From Acinetobacter shaoyimingii (GTDB taxonomy: Bacteria > Pseudomonadota > Gammaproteobacteria > Pseudomonadales > Moraxellaceae), in NCBI RefSeq assembly GCF_011578045.1, contig NZ_CP049801.1, positions 1 to 64,000 of the forward strand: DNA of 64,000 bases, written 5' to 3'. Below, piece after piece: positions 17,731 to 26,832 of the stretch. The position numbers and the translations under genes were made by a program. Numbering within the stretch: position 1 is the first letter of the stretch; the number at the start of each line of letters is the position of its first letter. A model generated the notes under the pieces. It was not told the origin of the DNA. It was given only the letters and a program-made list of their open reading frames with translations, and did no database searches.

Positions 17731-18693
17731 TTATAAGGTGGTCTCATGATGCTTTTTACTGTGTCGAATTGATAACCAAGAGGTAATCGCAAGTACGATC
17801 ACAATAAAGCCAAGTGAAATCCAAATTGGCATATGGAACACTTCCAGCATCAGCATTTTGAAACCAATGAACAATAAAATAATTCCTAAACCGTAGGGTA
17901 AATAGTGCATTTTTGACGCAGCACCTGCCAATAAAAAGAACATGGCACGTAAGCCTAAAATCGCCATTAAATTGGCTGTTAATACAATAAATGGATCACT
18001 TGTTACGGCGAAAATTGCAGGAATCGAATCCACTGCAAAAATAACATCAGATGCTTCAACTAAAATTAAAACCAAAAATAAAGGCGTTGCCCAAATTACA
18101 CCATTTTGACGGACAAAAAACTTATTACCTTCTAACTTTGGCGTAATACGCATATGTTTACGTAACCATTTTAACAATGCCATATCTTCGATATTGGGAT
18201 CTTCTTCTTGCCCTTTTAAAAATTTGAAACCCGTCCAAACCAAGAACGCACCAAAGATATAAAGCACCCAAGAAAACTCTTGAACAAACCATGCACCAAT
18301 AAAGATAAAAATCGTTCTAAGAACAATTGCACCTAAGACACCGTAAAGTAGAATCTGACGTTGTAATGCAGGAGGGATCGCAAAAGCTGCAAAAATCATG
18401 AGCCAAACAAAGACATTATCAATCGCTAAAGATTTTTCCAGCAAATAACCTGCAAAGTATTCCATCACTTTGGTATTGGCGATGGCGATACCTGAAGTTT
18501 GTTGTAAATAAAGCCATAATCCACCACCAAAAAGAGTGGCAACCGAGACCCAAGCAATACTCCAGTAGGCCGCAGTTTTTACTTTGACCTGCTGACCTTC
18601 TTTTTGTTTAAAGCCTAAAAAATCAATCAGTAACATCATGGCAACGAGGCCAAAAAATACACCGTATAATCCAATACTGCCAATGGATTCCAT
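17731..18693 (-). CDS. TerC/Alx family membrane protein (Mn-linked)
   Basis: The 320-residue protein has about nine predicted membrane helices and the TerC hallmarks EKSLAIDNVFVW and EASDVIFAVDSIPAIFAV, whose acidic residues lie in the membrane. The family includes E. coli Alx, implicated in manganese export. ATG 18693 (MESIGSIGLYG) is chosen because GGAG lies six bases upstream and the N-terminus aligns with Alx-type proteins; upstream in-frame starts lack spacing. The leader carries a yybP-ykoY riboswitch and a terminator hairpin, so expression should rise with Mn(II). Transport substrate is inferred. Confidence 0.9.
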   Translation of the reverse strand: MESIGSIGLYGVFFGLVAMMLLIDFLGFKQKEGQQVKVKTAAYWSIAWVSVATLFGGGLWLYLQQTSGIAIANTKVMEYFAGYLLEKSLAIDNVFVWLMIFAAFAIPPALQRQILLYGVLGAIVLRTIFIFIGAWFVQEFSWVLYIFGAFLVWTGFKFLKGQEEDPNIEDMALLKWLRKHMRITPKLEGNKFFVRQNGVIWATPLFLVLILVEASDVIFAVDSIPAIFAVTSDPFIVLTANLMAILGLRAMFFLLAGAASKMHYLPYGLGIILLFIGFKMLMLEVFHMPIWISLGFIVIVLAITSWLSIRHSKKHHETTL

Positions 18694-18727
18694 AACCATC
18701 TCCATATCCAGCAAATGGTGCAGGCAT

Positions 18728-18784
18728 AAAAAAACCTTGACCAGTTGCCAGATGAAAAAAACATCTGTGACAACATGATCAAGG
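18728..18784 (-). terminator. Leader terminator of the terC riboswitch
   Basis: On the minus strand a long imperfect stem runs from CCTTGATCATGTTG through CAGATG-T7-CATCTG to CAACTGGTCAAGG and is followed at once by seven T. It lies between the aptamer and the terC start, where an expression-platform terminator would be. Confidence 0.8.
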
Positions 18785-18837
18785 TCTTGCCTACATTTAA
18801 ACTCATTTACTGATGAAGATTTAAATGCTCAGATACC

Positions 18838-18925
18838 GACTTTTTGCAAAGTGTATTGACGATATACTGACACGTTATAAACAGTATTTATAACGCTGGA
18901 GGAGGCTACTCCCCTTGTTCAATTC
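18838..18925 (-). ncRNA. yybP-ykoY manganese riboswitch
   Basis: On the minus strand the leader contains AAGGGGAGTAGCCTCCTCC, the near-invariant core of the yybP-ykoY family. A stem-loop follows (GCGTTATAAA...TTTATAACG), then GTCAGTATATCGTCAATACAC, closely resembling the E. coli alx leader. The class binds Mn(II) and often controls TerC/Alx genes, as here. Boundaries are approximate. Confidence 0.88.
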
Positions 18926-18979
18926 TGTATTTACATGAATGTAAAGTATGGCTAATAATCCCACACATTGAATAATTGA

Positions 18980-19081
18980 TCAATGTTTAAATGGGTTTTT
19001 TCGGTAATCAGAATATACTGACCATAAAATTACAACACCGATAAGGAGTAGAATCATAATCGCAATTGTTAAGAGATCCAT
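18980..19081 (-). CDS. Putative 33-residue single-helix membrane protein
   Basis: A 33-codon ORF encodes MDLLTIAIMILLLIGVVILW (one strong membrane helix) followed by a short charged tail SVYSDYRKNPFKH. An in-frame ATG six codons upstream (19099) is an alternative start. The clean helix-plus-polar-tail layout is typical of real small membrane proteins. No convincing SD is seen, and no family is recognised. It lies upstream of the Mn riboswitch and terC on the same strand. Confidence 0.45.
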   Translation of the reverse strand: MDLLTIAIMILLLIGVVILWSVYSDYRKNPFKH

Positions 19082-19245
19082 TGGATAGAACCGTAACATC
19101 AAAACAGAGGCTAAATTATAACGGCATTCATGTAACTTTAAATAAGCACATTGTTAATATTTTATAAAAAATATTGCTCAATTTCATACTAATTAGTGGA
19201 AATTTGAAGTAAATAACAGCTCAATGATTAGTATAACTTTATAAA

Positions 19246-20448
19246 CTAGTCTCCTTTTTGGTGGATAAGGAAATCTTTTCTCTGCACCAGAATAATGGCA
19301 AGGATCGTACCCAGAATTGCCAATAATCCTCCTGCTATTCCGATATAACTTAAGCCCAAATGTAGGCTGACATATCCGCCGAGTAATGCTCCACCACCAA
19401 TGCCCACATTGTATAAACCTGAATAAATGGCCATGGCAACATCGGTTGCATCGGAAGCCAAATTCAAGGTCTTAGACTGAAGCGCTAAACTAAAAACAAT
19501 GATACTGGCTCCCCAAAATAAACTGATTGCTGTGAGCTGAAATACTGAGTTCGACAGTGGTAAAATCATTAACATGGAGGCGGCTAATAACAGACTACTT
19601 AATGGAATAAACAGCTTAGGAAATTTAGCCCCAAGTTTGCCAAATAAAAATGAACCAATAAGCCCTGCTCCACCATAAATGAGTAATAAGGTCGTAGTTT
19701 GACTTGAACTAAAGTGTGCAATATTTAAGGAAAATGGTTCGATATAGCTATAGGCTGTGAATTGGGCTGTAATGATTATAATTGTTAATGCAAAGACCAT
19801 CATCAAACTTGGACGGCGTGTAAAGTCCTTTAAACTGGATATTGACCCAGAATTGATGCTTGGTAATTTGGGAAGCACGCTGGCTAAAATAATACAAACG
19901 ACTAAAGCACATAAGGCAATTAAACCAAATGTATTGCGCCATCCATACATTTCACCAATCATACGCCCGAATGGAATGCCCAATACCATTGCCAGCGCCG
20001 TTCCCGTGGCCAGTAAACCCAATGCTTGGAATTCTTTACCTTTTGGAGCCACACGCACAGCCAGTGAAGCTGTAATTGACCAAAACAATGCATGTGAAAA
20101 TGCAATACCAATCCGACTGGCAATAAGAACATTAAAATCCCATGCCCAATACGACAACACATGACTGAAAATGAACACAATAAATAATGCAATCAACAAA
20201 AAGCGCCGTTCAATGTTCTTGGTTAAGAGCATAATTGGCAATGACATGGGGGCGACAACCCATGCATAAATGGTGATCATGATTCCAACATCAGTCGCAG
20301 GCATTGCAAAGCTTTGACCGATGTCGCTGAGCAACGCAACCGGAATAAATTCGGTGGTATTAAAAATGAATGCAGCAAAAGCTAGACTAATGACACTGAT
20401 CCATTGTTTGGTTGAGTGAGGTGAATTTTCGATTTCAGCAAAGGACAT
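19246..20448 (-). CDS. sotB: SotB-type sugar/arabinose efflux MFS transporter
   Basis: The 400-residue protein is a 12-helix major-facilitator of the SotB/AraJ group. Segments closely matching E. coli SotB include LAFAAFIFNTTEFIPVALLSDI, VGIMITIYAWVVAPMSLP, SRIGIAFSHALFWSITASLAVR, TAYSYIEPF and DATDVAMAIYSGLYNVGIG. SotB exports sugars or sugar analogues and some drugs; the physiological substrate here is unknown. It is monocistronic and divergent from the small GNAT pair. Confidence 0.88.
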   Translation of the reverse strand: MSFAEIENSPHSTKQWISVISLAFAAFIFNTTEFIPVALLSDIGQSFAMPATDVGIMITIYAWVVAPMSLPIMLLTKNIERRFLLIALFIVFIFSHVLSYWAWDFNVLIASRIGIAFSHALFWSITASLAVRVAPKGKEFQALGLLATGTALAMVLGIPFGRMIGEMYGWRNTFGLIALCALVVCIILASVLPKLPSINSGSISSLKDFTRRPSLMMVFALTIIIITAQFTAYSYIEPFSLNIAHFSSSQTTTLLLIYGGAGLIGSFLFGKLGAKFPKLFIPLSSLLLAASMLMILPLSNSVFQLTAISLFWGASIIVFSLALQSKTLNLASDATDVAMAIYSGLYNVGIGGGALLGGYVSLHLGLSYIGIAGGLLAILGTILAIILVQRKDFLIHQKGD

Positions 20449-20641
20449 GAAGTTACAACATGAAGAAGGTCAATAAAGTTTAGGCTGAATCAGTGACAAT
20501 GTTAAGTTCTCCATTGAAAGTGACTATTTCATTACTAAATGTAAAAAAAATCACTTTAATCCTTGATTGATAAAAAAATTAACAATACTGAAAAATAAAT
20601 CATGGCATGTTCGTTCTAGTCGTAATTAAAGGAAAAATAAA

Positions 20642-20929
20642 ATGTTAGAAATTAAACATCATGATAATGGATCAAAAGGTGAATTTTATATTGGTGAGGA
20701 AGACCAACATTTAGCTGAAATGACTTATTCGTGGGCAGGTTCAGATAAATTTATTATTGATCATACTTGGGTAGATGATTCTTTACGTGGTCAACATGTC
20801 GGTCGTCATTTGCTTGATCAAGCCGTTGACCTTGCTCGCCAGAAAAAGGTTAAAATTTTACCCTTATGTCCTTTTGCAAAATCTGTATTTGATAAAGACA
20901 CATCTATTCATGATGTATTGTTTAAATAA
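20642..20929 (+). CDS. Small GNAT-type N-acetyltransferase (first of a tandem pair)
   Basis: The 95-residue minimal GNAT domain (YjdJ-like group) has ADDSLRGQHVGRHLLDQAV-type acetyl-CoA loop residues (SLRGQHVGRHLL), the preceding strand MTYSWAGSDKFIIDHTWVDD, and the end KVKILPLCPFAKSVFDKD. A second copy follows 86 bases later with the same layout. Such short proteins may acetylate small molecules, but no substrate is known. The SD AAAGGA precedes the ATG. Confidence 0.85.
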   Translation: MLEIKHHDNGSKGEFYIGEEDQHLAEMTYSWAGSDKFIIDHTWVDDSLRGQHVGRHLLDQAVDLARQKKVKILPLCPFAKSVFDKDTSIHDVLFK

Positions 20930-21015
20930 TTGGTTTTTATGAACATTCAGCCCCGATCAATATACTGACGTGTAAAAATCTTCGTCTTAACTTATTTAAA
21001 AATGAAGGATGATCT

Positions 21016-21300
21016 ATGCAATTTCAACATCAAGACAATGGTCAAAATGGTGAGTTTTTTTCTTTAAATGAATCAGGCGAGCGTATTGCAGAAATCAGCT
21101 ATGTGTGGAGCAATGATCAGCAAATTATTGCCAATCATACATGGGTCGATCATTCCTTACGTGGTCAGGGTGTTGCGCGTCAGCTTTTAGATGCCTTGGT
21201 TGCTTTTGCACGTGAAAAGCATCTAAAGATTATTGGCACTTGTTCATATGTTGAATTGATTTTTAAACGTGATAAAAGTCTAGCGGATGTTGTTGGTTAG
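21016..21300 (+). CDS. Small GNAT-type N-acetyltransferase (second of a tandem pair)
   Basis: The 94-residue paralogue of the preceding gene shares the N-terminal FQHQDNGQNGEFF..., the strand ISYVWSNDQQIIANHTWVD, and the acetyl-CoA loop SLRGQGVARQLLDALVAFAR. It diverges in the C-terminal segment (GTCSYVELIFKRDKS). The pair looks like an old tandem duplication. It ends before a strong terminator shared with the convergent mpl gene. Confidence 0.85.
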   Translation: MQFQHQDNGQNGEFFSLNESGERIAEISYVWSNDQQIIANHTWVDHSLRGQGVARQLLDALVAFAREKHLKIIGTCSYVELIFKRDKSLADVVG

Positions 21301-21322
21301 TATTGAGTGACTAGTTTTGAAT

Positions 21323-21350
21323 AAAAAAGCCCGCATTGCGGGCTTTTTTA
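21323..21350. terminator. Bidirectional terminator
   Basis: The perfect GC-rich stem AAAAAAGCCCGC / GCGGGCTTTTTT with an ATT loop lies between the GNAT and mpl genes. Confidence 0.9.
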
Positions 21351-21361
21351 CTGTTTCAACT

Positions 21362-22726
21362 TTATGCTTTTAATGCAGAAATGAGTTTTTGATGTAAGCC
21401 ACCAAAACCACCATTTGACATGATTACCACTGCATCCCCCTCACCTGCTTCACTTGCCACAGTTTGAATAATGTCATCCAGTGAGCGAGCAACAACAGCT
21501 TTATTCGGTGCAGCATCAATCACAGGTTGTAAATCCCAATCTAAACCTTCAGGTTGATACCAAATTACTTGATCTGCTAAGCGAGCCGAATGTGCTAAAC
21601 CATCTTTGTGACTGCCCATACGCATCGTGTTTGAGCGAGGTTCGATAATTGCCCAAAGTTTACGTTCGCCTAAGCGTTTACGTGCACCATCAAGTGTGGT
21701 TTCAATTGCTGTCGGATGATGCGCAAAGTCATCATAGACTTCGATACCACGTACAGTGTCGAGTAATTCCATACGACGTTTCACGCCACCAAAATTAGAC
21801 AACGCTTCACATGCTTGTTCAATTGAAACACCAACATGTTCTGCCGCAGCAATGGTCGCCAATGCATTGGCTACACTATGTTGCCCTGTCATATTCCATT
21901 TGACTTCACCTTTGACTACGCCGTGTTGAAGCACTTTAAAGTGAGAGCCATCTGCAGACAGTTGCTCTGCATAAACCTCAGCTGAATCGTTGGCATCTAA
22001 ACTGGTGCGAACCACGGGTGTCCAACAGCCCATCTCTAAAACTTCGTCAATATTGGTTTCTGAAATAGGCGCAATAATGCGACCTTGACTTGGAATAGTA
22101 CGAACTAAATGATGGAACTGTTTTTGAATAGCGGCCAAATCATCAAAGATATCGGCATGGTCAAATTCAAGATTATTTAAAATGGCTGTTTTCGGATGGT
22201 AATGTACGAACTTCGAACGCTTGTCGAAAAATGCAGAGTCGTATTCATCGGCTTCGACACAGAAGTACTTGCCACCGCCTAAACGTGCACTTTCACTAAA
22301 ACCTAAAGGTACACCGCCAATGAGAAAACCTGGTTCTAAGCCTGCTTGATCAAGTACCCAAGCCAACATCGTCGTGGTTGTGGTTTTACCGTGAGTACCC
22401 GCCACGCCTAAAACATGTTTGCCTTGTAAAACGTGATCTGCAAGAAACTGAGGACCTGAAATATACGGTAAACCTTCATCGAGCATATATTCGACGGCAT
22501 CAATCCCACGTTTCATGGCATTGCCAACGATGACCAAATCTGGATGCGGTTGTAGATGGCTGCGGTCGTAACCTTGCATTAAGGTGATACCTGCGCTTTC
22601 AAGTTGGGTCGACATGGGTGGATAAACATTCTGATCCGAACCTGTCACTTTATGACCTAAGTCACGAGCTAAAAGTGCCAGTGAACCCATAAAAGTGCCA
22701 CAAATACCCAAAATATGCAGATGCAT
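21362..22726 (-). CDS. mpl: Murein tripeptide ligase Mpl
   Basis: Mpl ligates the recycled tripeptide L-Ala-gamma-D-Glu-meso-DAP to UDP-N-acetylmuramate in peptidoglycan recycling. The 454-residue Mur-ligase family protein has the N-terminal Rossmann segment LHILGICGTFMGSLALLARD, the ATP loop GTHGKTTTTTMLAW, and FDHADIFDD and YDDFAHHPTAIE in the central and C-terminal domains. The GICGTFMG start distinguishes Mpl from MurC. It is monocistronic here. Confidence 0.95.
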   Translation of the reverse strand: MHLHILGICGTFMGSLALLARDLGHKVTGSDQNVYPPMSTQLESAGITLMQGYDRSHLQPHPDLVIVGNAMKRGIDAVEYMLDEGLPYISGPQFLADHVLQGKHVLGVAGTHGKTTTTTMLAWVLDQAGLEPGFLIGGVPLGFSESARLGGGKYFCVEADEYDSAFFDKRSKFVHYHPKTAILNNLEFDHADIFDDLAAIQKQFHHLVRTIPSQGRIIAPISETNIDEVLEMGCWTPVVRTSLDANDSAEVYAEQLSADGSHFKVLQHGVVKGEVKWNMTGQHSVANALATIAAAEHVGVSIEQACEALSNFGGVKRRMELLDTVRGIEVYDDFAHHPTAIETTLDGARKRLGERKLWAIIEPRSNTMRMGSHKDGLAHSARLADQVIWYQPEGLDWDLQPVIDAAPNKAVVARSLDDIIQTVASEAGEGDAVVIMSNGGFGGLHQKLISALKA

Positions 22727-22980
22727 GCGTTCTTACTCCACAGCTTTATAGACACATCACGTTGTTGTTGGTGGTGTTGTCGTGATTAATTCGATTTGAA
22801 AGCAACGATAGCAAGGCTCTTAGGGAAAAGATAGTTTTTCTTGTACATTCTGAGAAAAATCAATTCTATTTTTATCTGCTCTGATTGTGATTGATGGGAT
22901 GAAATTATTGAACGATTTTACAGCGTAAAATTCAAAAGCACCGTAAAATAAATGCCATCACTTATGGCTCATTAATTGTT

Positions 22981-23319
22981 ATGACATTGCCGTTTTTATT
23001 GCTCATTATTTCTAACTGTTTTATGACTTTGGCTTGGTATGGACATCTGAAATTTTTACACGATGCCCCACTTTGGCAAGCGATTTTATTTGGCTGGGCA
23101 ATCGCCTTACTGGAATACAGTTTTATGATTCCTGCAACACGACTCTTGGCACAGCATGGTTGGTCCATGGGGCAAATGAAAATTAGCCAAGAAGTGGTGA
23201 CGTTACTGGTCTTTGTACCTTTTATGATTTTCCTCTTTAAACAACCCTTTAAACTTGATTATTTATGGGCAGGTTGTTGTTTACTTGGCTGTGTATTTTT
23301 TGTATTTCGTAGTCAATAA
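22981..23319 (+). CDS. DUF486 (DMT-superfamily) membrane protein
   Basis: The 112-residue four-helix protein has the DUF486 pattern: LLLIISNCFMTLAWYGHLK, a central LLEYSFMIPATRLLAQHGWS, MGQMKISQEVVTLLVFVPF, and a last helix YLWAGCCLLGCVFFVF. These proteins resemble half-size drug/metabolite transporters and probably dimerise. The substrate is unknown. It is divergent from mpl and convergent with the DUF2254 gene. Confidence 0.85.
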   Translation: MTLPFLLLIISNCFMTLAWYGHLKFLHDAPLWQAILFGWAIALLEYSFMIPATRLLAQHGWSMGQMKISQEVVTLLVFVPFMIFLFKQPFKLDYLWAGCCLLGCVFFVFRSQ

Positions 23320-23368
23320 AATCATGACTAAAGTTTTTATCCTAAGAATTTAGAACCTTACAATGGGT

Positions 23369-24679
23369 TTAATCTATGTCATTGAGATGAATGCTATTCG
23401 CCTGCTCGATTGATGAGTGAGGAAATTGCGCATTAAAGGTTTCGATTAAGATTTCACGATCTGGTTCAAATTCAAATTGAGTTAAACAGTGTTTCACAAT
23501 ATTAATCGCCATTTCCTCTGCCGCTACCTTTAATTCAGGTTCTGGCACATTTTGCTGAATCATCGCTAAAGATTTCAACATGCGAACATTGAGTTCAATA
23601 TTGTTGACACAGTCTCGCGCCATCGGTGCAAACGAGCCAAAAATAAGTTCTTTAATATCAAATTGATGCATACTCATATGCGGATAATCTAGTTTGTTCA
23701 CCTCAGCGTGAGGCTGGCTATCAATCAGAATACGGGTTAAAGCATTAATGGCACTAATTCCAGAACCTACATCATTAATGGCGGAAGACATCGCTTTTTG
23801 ACCGACTTCGCTCATCACCAAAAGCCCAAATCTTGGATCTTGTAAAAAACTCCGATTGGCTTCAATAATAAACTTATTCGTGATCTGGAGTTGTAGACTG
23901 TCCTGTTCCTCTTTTGTCAGATGATTTTGAGCATAGACAAGAATGATGGGTGTTTGCGGATCTAAAAATTTGCCTGGTGAAACATTCAGATGAAAGTGCA
24001 AATCTTGAGCGCTGGCAAGTTCCTCTAACCCAATAATATCGAAATGGGTTAAATATCCAGTTTTAGCGCTATAAACCTCAAAAGTTGGAGTTTTTGATGG
24101 TTTTTGACCTGTTGCACCATAATTGGGTTGAGTACGATATTCAATTAAAGCTTCAGATGCAGCCTGTTCAATTTTATCAATCGTGGTGGTTAGTGTCCCC
24201 AATTTTGAGAGCGTGTGTACCCAGCGAATTAAGGTATAAATCAGATAAATCAGGACCAGAATGGTACTAACGAATAGAATAAAACGACCAGACGTCCCGT
24301 AATATTGTAAACCCAGTGCAATTTTAGCAATCACCGCATAAATAAAAGCAGAAATAAAACTGGTGATGGCAAGCCGCGTATTATCATCACTCATCATGAG
24401 TTTATAGGCACGTGGTGTCCCACTTGATGATGCAGAGGCAAACGCTGCGACCATAATAGACAAAGAAAATGTTGTTACCGCCAGCATGCTGGAAGCAATG
24501 ATGTCTAATAAACTGCTGAGTGTTTCTATACTGATATTGGGTACAGCATTGGATGGAATAAAGTAGCGACTAAATGTGGCGAATAAAGAAAAGAATGTGG
24601 CAAAAATTGCACCTAATGCTGGTGTTAGCCATAAGTTTTCAGATGGATTCTTCAACCAAATCTTTAATTTGAACCACAT
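23369..24679 (-). CDS. DUF2254 family membrane protein
   Basis: The 436-residue protein has about four membrane helices in the first 155 residues. The conserved DUF2254 stretch is LLDIIASSMLAVTTFSLSIMVAAFASASSSGTPR (34 residues, written here only in part: SSMLAVTTFSLS, AFASASSSGTPR). A large soluble C-terminal domain contains FEVYSAKTGYLTHFDI and DPRFGLLVMSEVGQKAMSSAINDVG. The function of the family is unknown. The second ATG (24679) is preferred because AAAGGGG lies six bases upstream of it. Confidence 0.82.
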   Translation of the reverse strand: MWFKLKIWLKNPSENLWLTPALGAIFATFFSLFATFSRYFIPSNAVPNISIETLSSLLDIIASSMLAVTTFSLSIMVAAFASASSSGTPRAYKLMMSDDNTRLAITSFISAFIYAVIAKIALGLQYYGTSGRFILFVSTILVLIYLIYTLIRWVHTLSKLGTLTTTIDKIEQAASEALIEYRTQPNYGATGQKPSKTPTFEVYSAKTGYLTHFDIIGLEELASAQDLHFHLNVSPGKFLDPQTPIILVYAQNHLTKEEQDSLQLQITNKFIIEANRSFLQDPRFGLLVMSEVGQKAMSSAINDVGSGISAINALTRILIDSQPHAEVNKLDYPHMSMHQFDIKELIFGSFAPMARDCVNNIELNVRMLKSLAMIQQNVPEPELKVAAEEMAINIVKHCLTQFEFEPDREILIETFNAQFPHSSIEQANSIHLNDID

Positions 24680-24863
24680 GATCATCCCCTTTATTATATA
24701 AATTTTAAGATTGATGAATGATGAAAAAACGGCTTAAAGCTACATTTTATAATGCCTTGAGCTTACATGATTATTGTAAATAAGAGTATTTGAACAAAAT
24801 TACAATTTGTAATTCTTGTTAATTTCCAAAAATATAATTTTAATTTTAATTAACTCGACTAAC

Positions 24864-24892
24864 TTTAGGCAAACTCAAAATCAGTCTATAAT
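24864..24892 (+). promoter_or_regulatory. Probable purE promoter
   Basis: A perfect -10 TATAAT (24887-24892) lies 71 bases before the purE ATG, with a weak -35 (TTTAGG) 17 bases upstream. Confidence 0.5.
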
Positions 24893-24962
24893 ATAGGGCT
24901 CTTATTAAAGCTTGGCGCTAGTCGAGATTTATCTCTCTTAACTAATCTCTGGAAACATTGCA

Positions 24963-25475
24963 ATGAATGCGGCCGCTTCACAAGACACTCCTCTCGTTGG
25001 AATTATTATGGGTTCTCAGTCTGACTGGGCGACTCTAGAACACACTGCCAATATGCTCAAACAACTTGGCGTTCCATTTGAAGCGGAAGTGGTTTCTGCT
25101 CACCGTACCCCAGACCGTTTATTTGAATATGCTGAACAAGCGCGTGACCGAGGTATTCAGGTGATTATTGCAGGTGCAGGTGGCGCAGCGCATTTACCAG
25201 GTATGTGTGCAGCAAAAACAGATTTACCTGTACTTGGTGTTCCTGTGAAGTCATCCATTTTAAATGGTGTCGATTCATTGCTTTCAATTGTACAAATGCC
25301 TGCAGGTATTGCAGTTGGCACACTTGCGATTGGTCCTGCTGGTGCAACCAATGCGGCGATTATGGCAGCACAAATTTTAGGTTTAACACGTCCTGACATT
25401 GCAAAAAATGTTGCAGATTTCCGTTCTGCGCAAACTGACAAAGTTGCGAGCAACAATATTCCAGGTCAACCCTAA
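24963..25475 (+). CDS. purE: N5-carboxyaminoimidazole ribonucleotide mutase
   Basis: PurE converts N5-CAIR to CAIR in purine synthesis. The 170-residue class I protein has the active-site segments [50 protein letters not shown] and [17 protein letters not shown]. It is followed 27 bases later by purK, whose product supplies its substrate, so the two form the usual purEK operon. Confidence 0.97.
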   Translation: MNAAASQDTPLVGIIMGSQSDWATLEHTANMLKQLGVPFEAEVVSAHRTPDRLFEYAEQARDRGIQVIIAGAGGAAHLPGMCAAKTDLPVLGVPVKSSILNGVDSLLSIVQMPAGIAVGTLAIGPAGATNAAIMAAQILGLTRPDIAKNVADFRSAQTDKVASNNIPGQP

Positions 25476-25502
25476 CGCCAAGCTAGAAATGGGATACAGA
25501 TT

Positions 25503-26624
25503 ATGAATAAAACCATCGGTATTTTTGGTGGCGGTCAGCTTGGTCGTATGATGGCGCAAGCGGCATTACCCCTCAATATTCAATGTACTTTTTTTGAAGC
25601 AGCGACAGACTGTCCTTCATCGGCATTGGGTCAAGTTTTTTCGACCAAAGCAGATGATGGTTTACAACAGTTTATTGAAAGTGCAGATGTCTTCAGTTTA
25701 GAGTTTGAAAACACGCCGTTGACCGATGTTGATGTGCTTATCAAACAAAAAGATTTGCATCCACCACGTCAAGCTTTAGCTATTGCACAAAATCGCTTAT
25801 CTGAAAAAGCATTATTTGATGAATTACAAATTCCAGTAGCACCGTATAGTGCTGTTGATTCATTGGATAGCTTAAAAAAAGCTGTAGAAGATTTGGGTTT
25901 ACCAATCGTTCTAAAAACAGCGACAGGCGGTTATGACGGTAAGGGACAATTCGTTTTACGTTCAGTAGATCAAATCGAGCAAGCATGGCAAGAACTGGGT
26001 CCTGCGGGTTCACTCATTGCCGAAAGTTTTGTGACTTTCTCTCGTGAAGTATCAATCATTGCTGTACGTGGTCAAAATGGTGATGTAAAAACTTGGCCAT
26101 TGGCAGAGAATCATCATCACAATGGTATTTTATCGCATTCGATTGTTCCTGCCCCAAACAGCACAGATTTACAACCTGTGGCGCAAGACTACATCACTCG
26201 CCTGCTCAATCATTTGAACTATGTTGGTGTATTAACTTTAGAGCTATTCGTCACTGAGAAAGGTTTATATGCCAATGAAATGGCACCACGCGTCCACAAC
26301 TCTGGACACTGGTCTATTGAAGGTGCTGTGTGTTCGCAGTTTGAAAACCACGTTCGCGCTGTGGCAGGTTTACCTTTAGGTTCTACAGAAGTAGTGCGTC
26401 CAACGGTGATGGTGAACATTATTGGACAATATCCGAAGTCTGAAGATGTTTTGGCTTTAGAGGGTGCACATTTACACCTTTATAATAAGTCAGAGCGTGA
26501 AGGTCGTAAGATTGGTCACATTACGTTAATGCCAAATGATTCAGCACAATTAACGCATTTATGCCGTCAACTGGCGTTGATTCTTCCAAATCCATTGTCA
26601 TTGACTCAAGATATAACCATCTAA
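25503..26624 (+). CDS. purK: N5-carboxyaminoimidazole ribonucleotide synthase
   Basis: PurK is an ATP-grasp enzyme that carboxylates AIR with bicarbonate to give N5-CAIR for PurE. The 373-residue protein begins with the glycine-rich IGIFGGGQLGRMMAQAALPL. It contains the ATP-grasp core LPIVLKTATGGYDGKGQ and SREVSIIAVRG, and the substrate/metal region YANEMAPRVHNSGHW. It is the second gene of purEK and is closed by an intrinsic terminator. Confidence 0.97.
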   Translation: MNKTIGIFGGGQLGRMMAQAALPLNIQCTFFEAATDCPSSALGQVFSTKADDGLQQFIESADVFSLEFENTPLTDVDVLIKQKDLHPPRQALAIAQNRLSEKALFDELQIPVAPYSAVDSLDSLKKAVEDLGLPIVLKTATGGYDGKGQFVLRSVDQIEQAWQELGPAGSLIAESFVTFSREVSIIAVRGQNGDVKTWPLAENHHHNGILSHSIVPAPNSTDLQPVAQDYITRLLNHLNYVGVLTLELFVTEKGLYANEMAPRVHNSGHWSIEGAVCSQFENHVRAVAGLPLGSTEVVRPTVMVNIIGQYPKSEDVLALEGAHLHLYNKSEREGRKIGHITLMPNDSAQLTHLCRQLALILPNPLSLTQDITI

Positions 26625-26644
26625 ACTTAAAGTTGTTGTTTATT

Positions 26645-26674
26645 AAAGCGATCACGACAGTGGTCGCTTTTTTA
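26645..26674 (+). terminator. Intrinsic terminator after purK
   Basis: The stem AAAGCGATCAC / GTGGTCGCTTT with a GACA loop and T-run follows purK. Confidence 0.85.
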
Positions 26675-26832
26675 TTGGCAATCATTCAGGCATGATTGCG
26701 CCTCCTTAAAAGTCAGCGCCTTTTATCGGAACAATATAAAAATAAATTGTATTTAAAATGATCAATGAGTATAAATATATTGTATAAAAATGAATCAATT
26801 GGGGTTGGCAATTCTGTCAAGAAGATTCATTT

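Noticed and set aside
17731..18693. Tellurite-resistance function for the TerC gene
   Set aside because: No other ter genes are present, and the Mn riboswitch points to manganese homeostasis.
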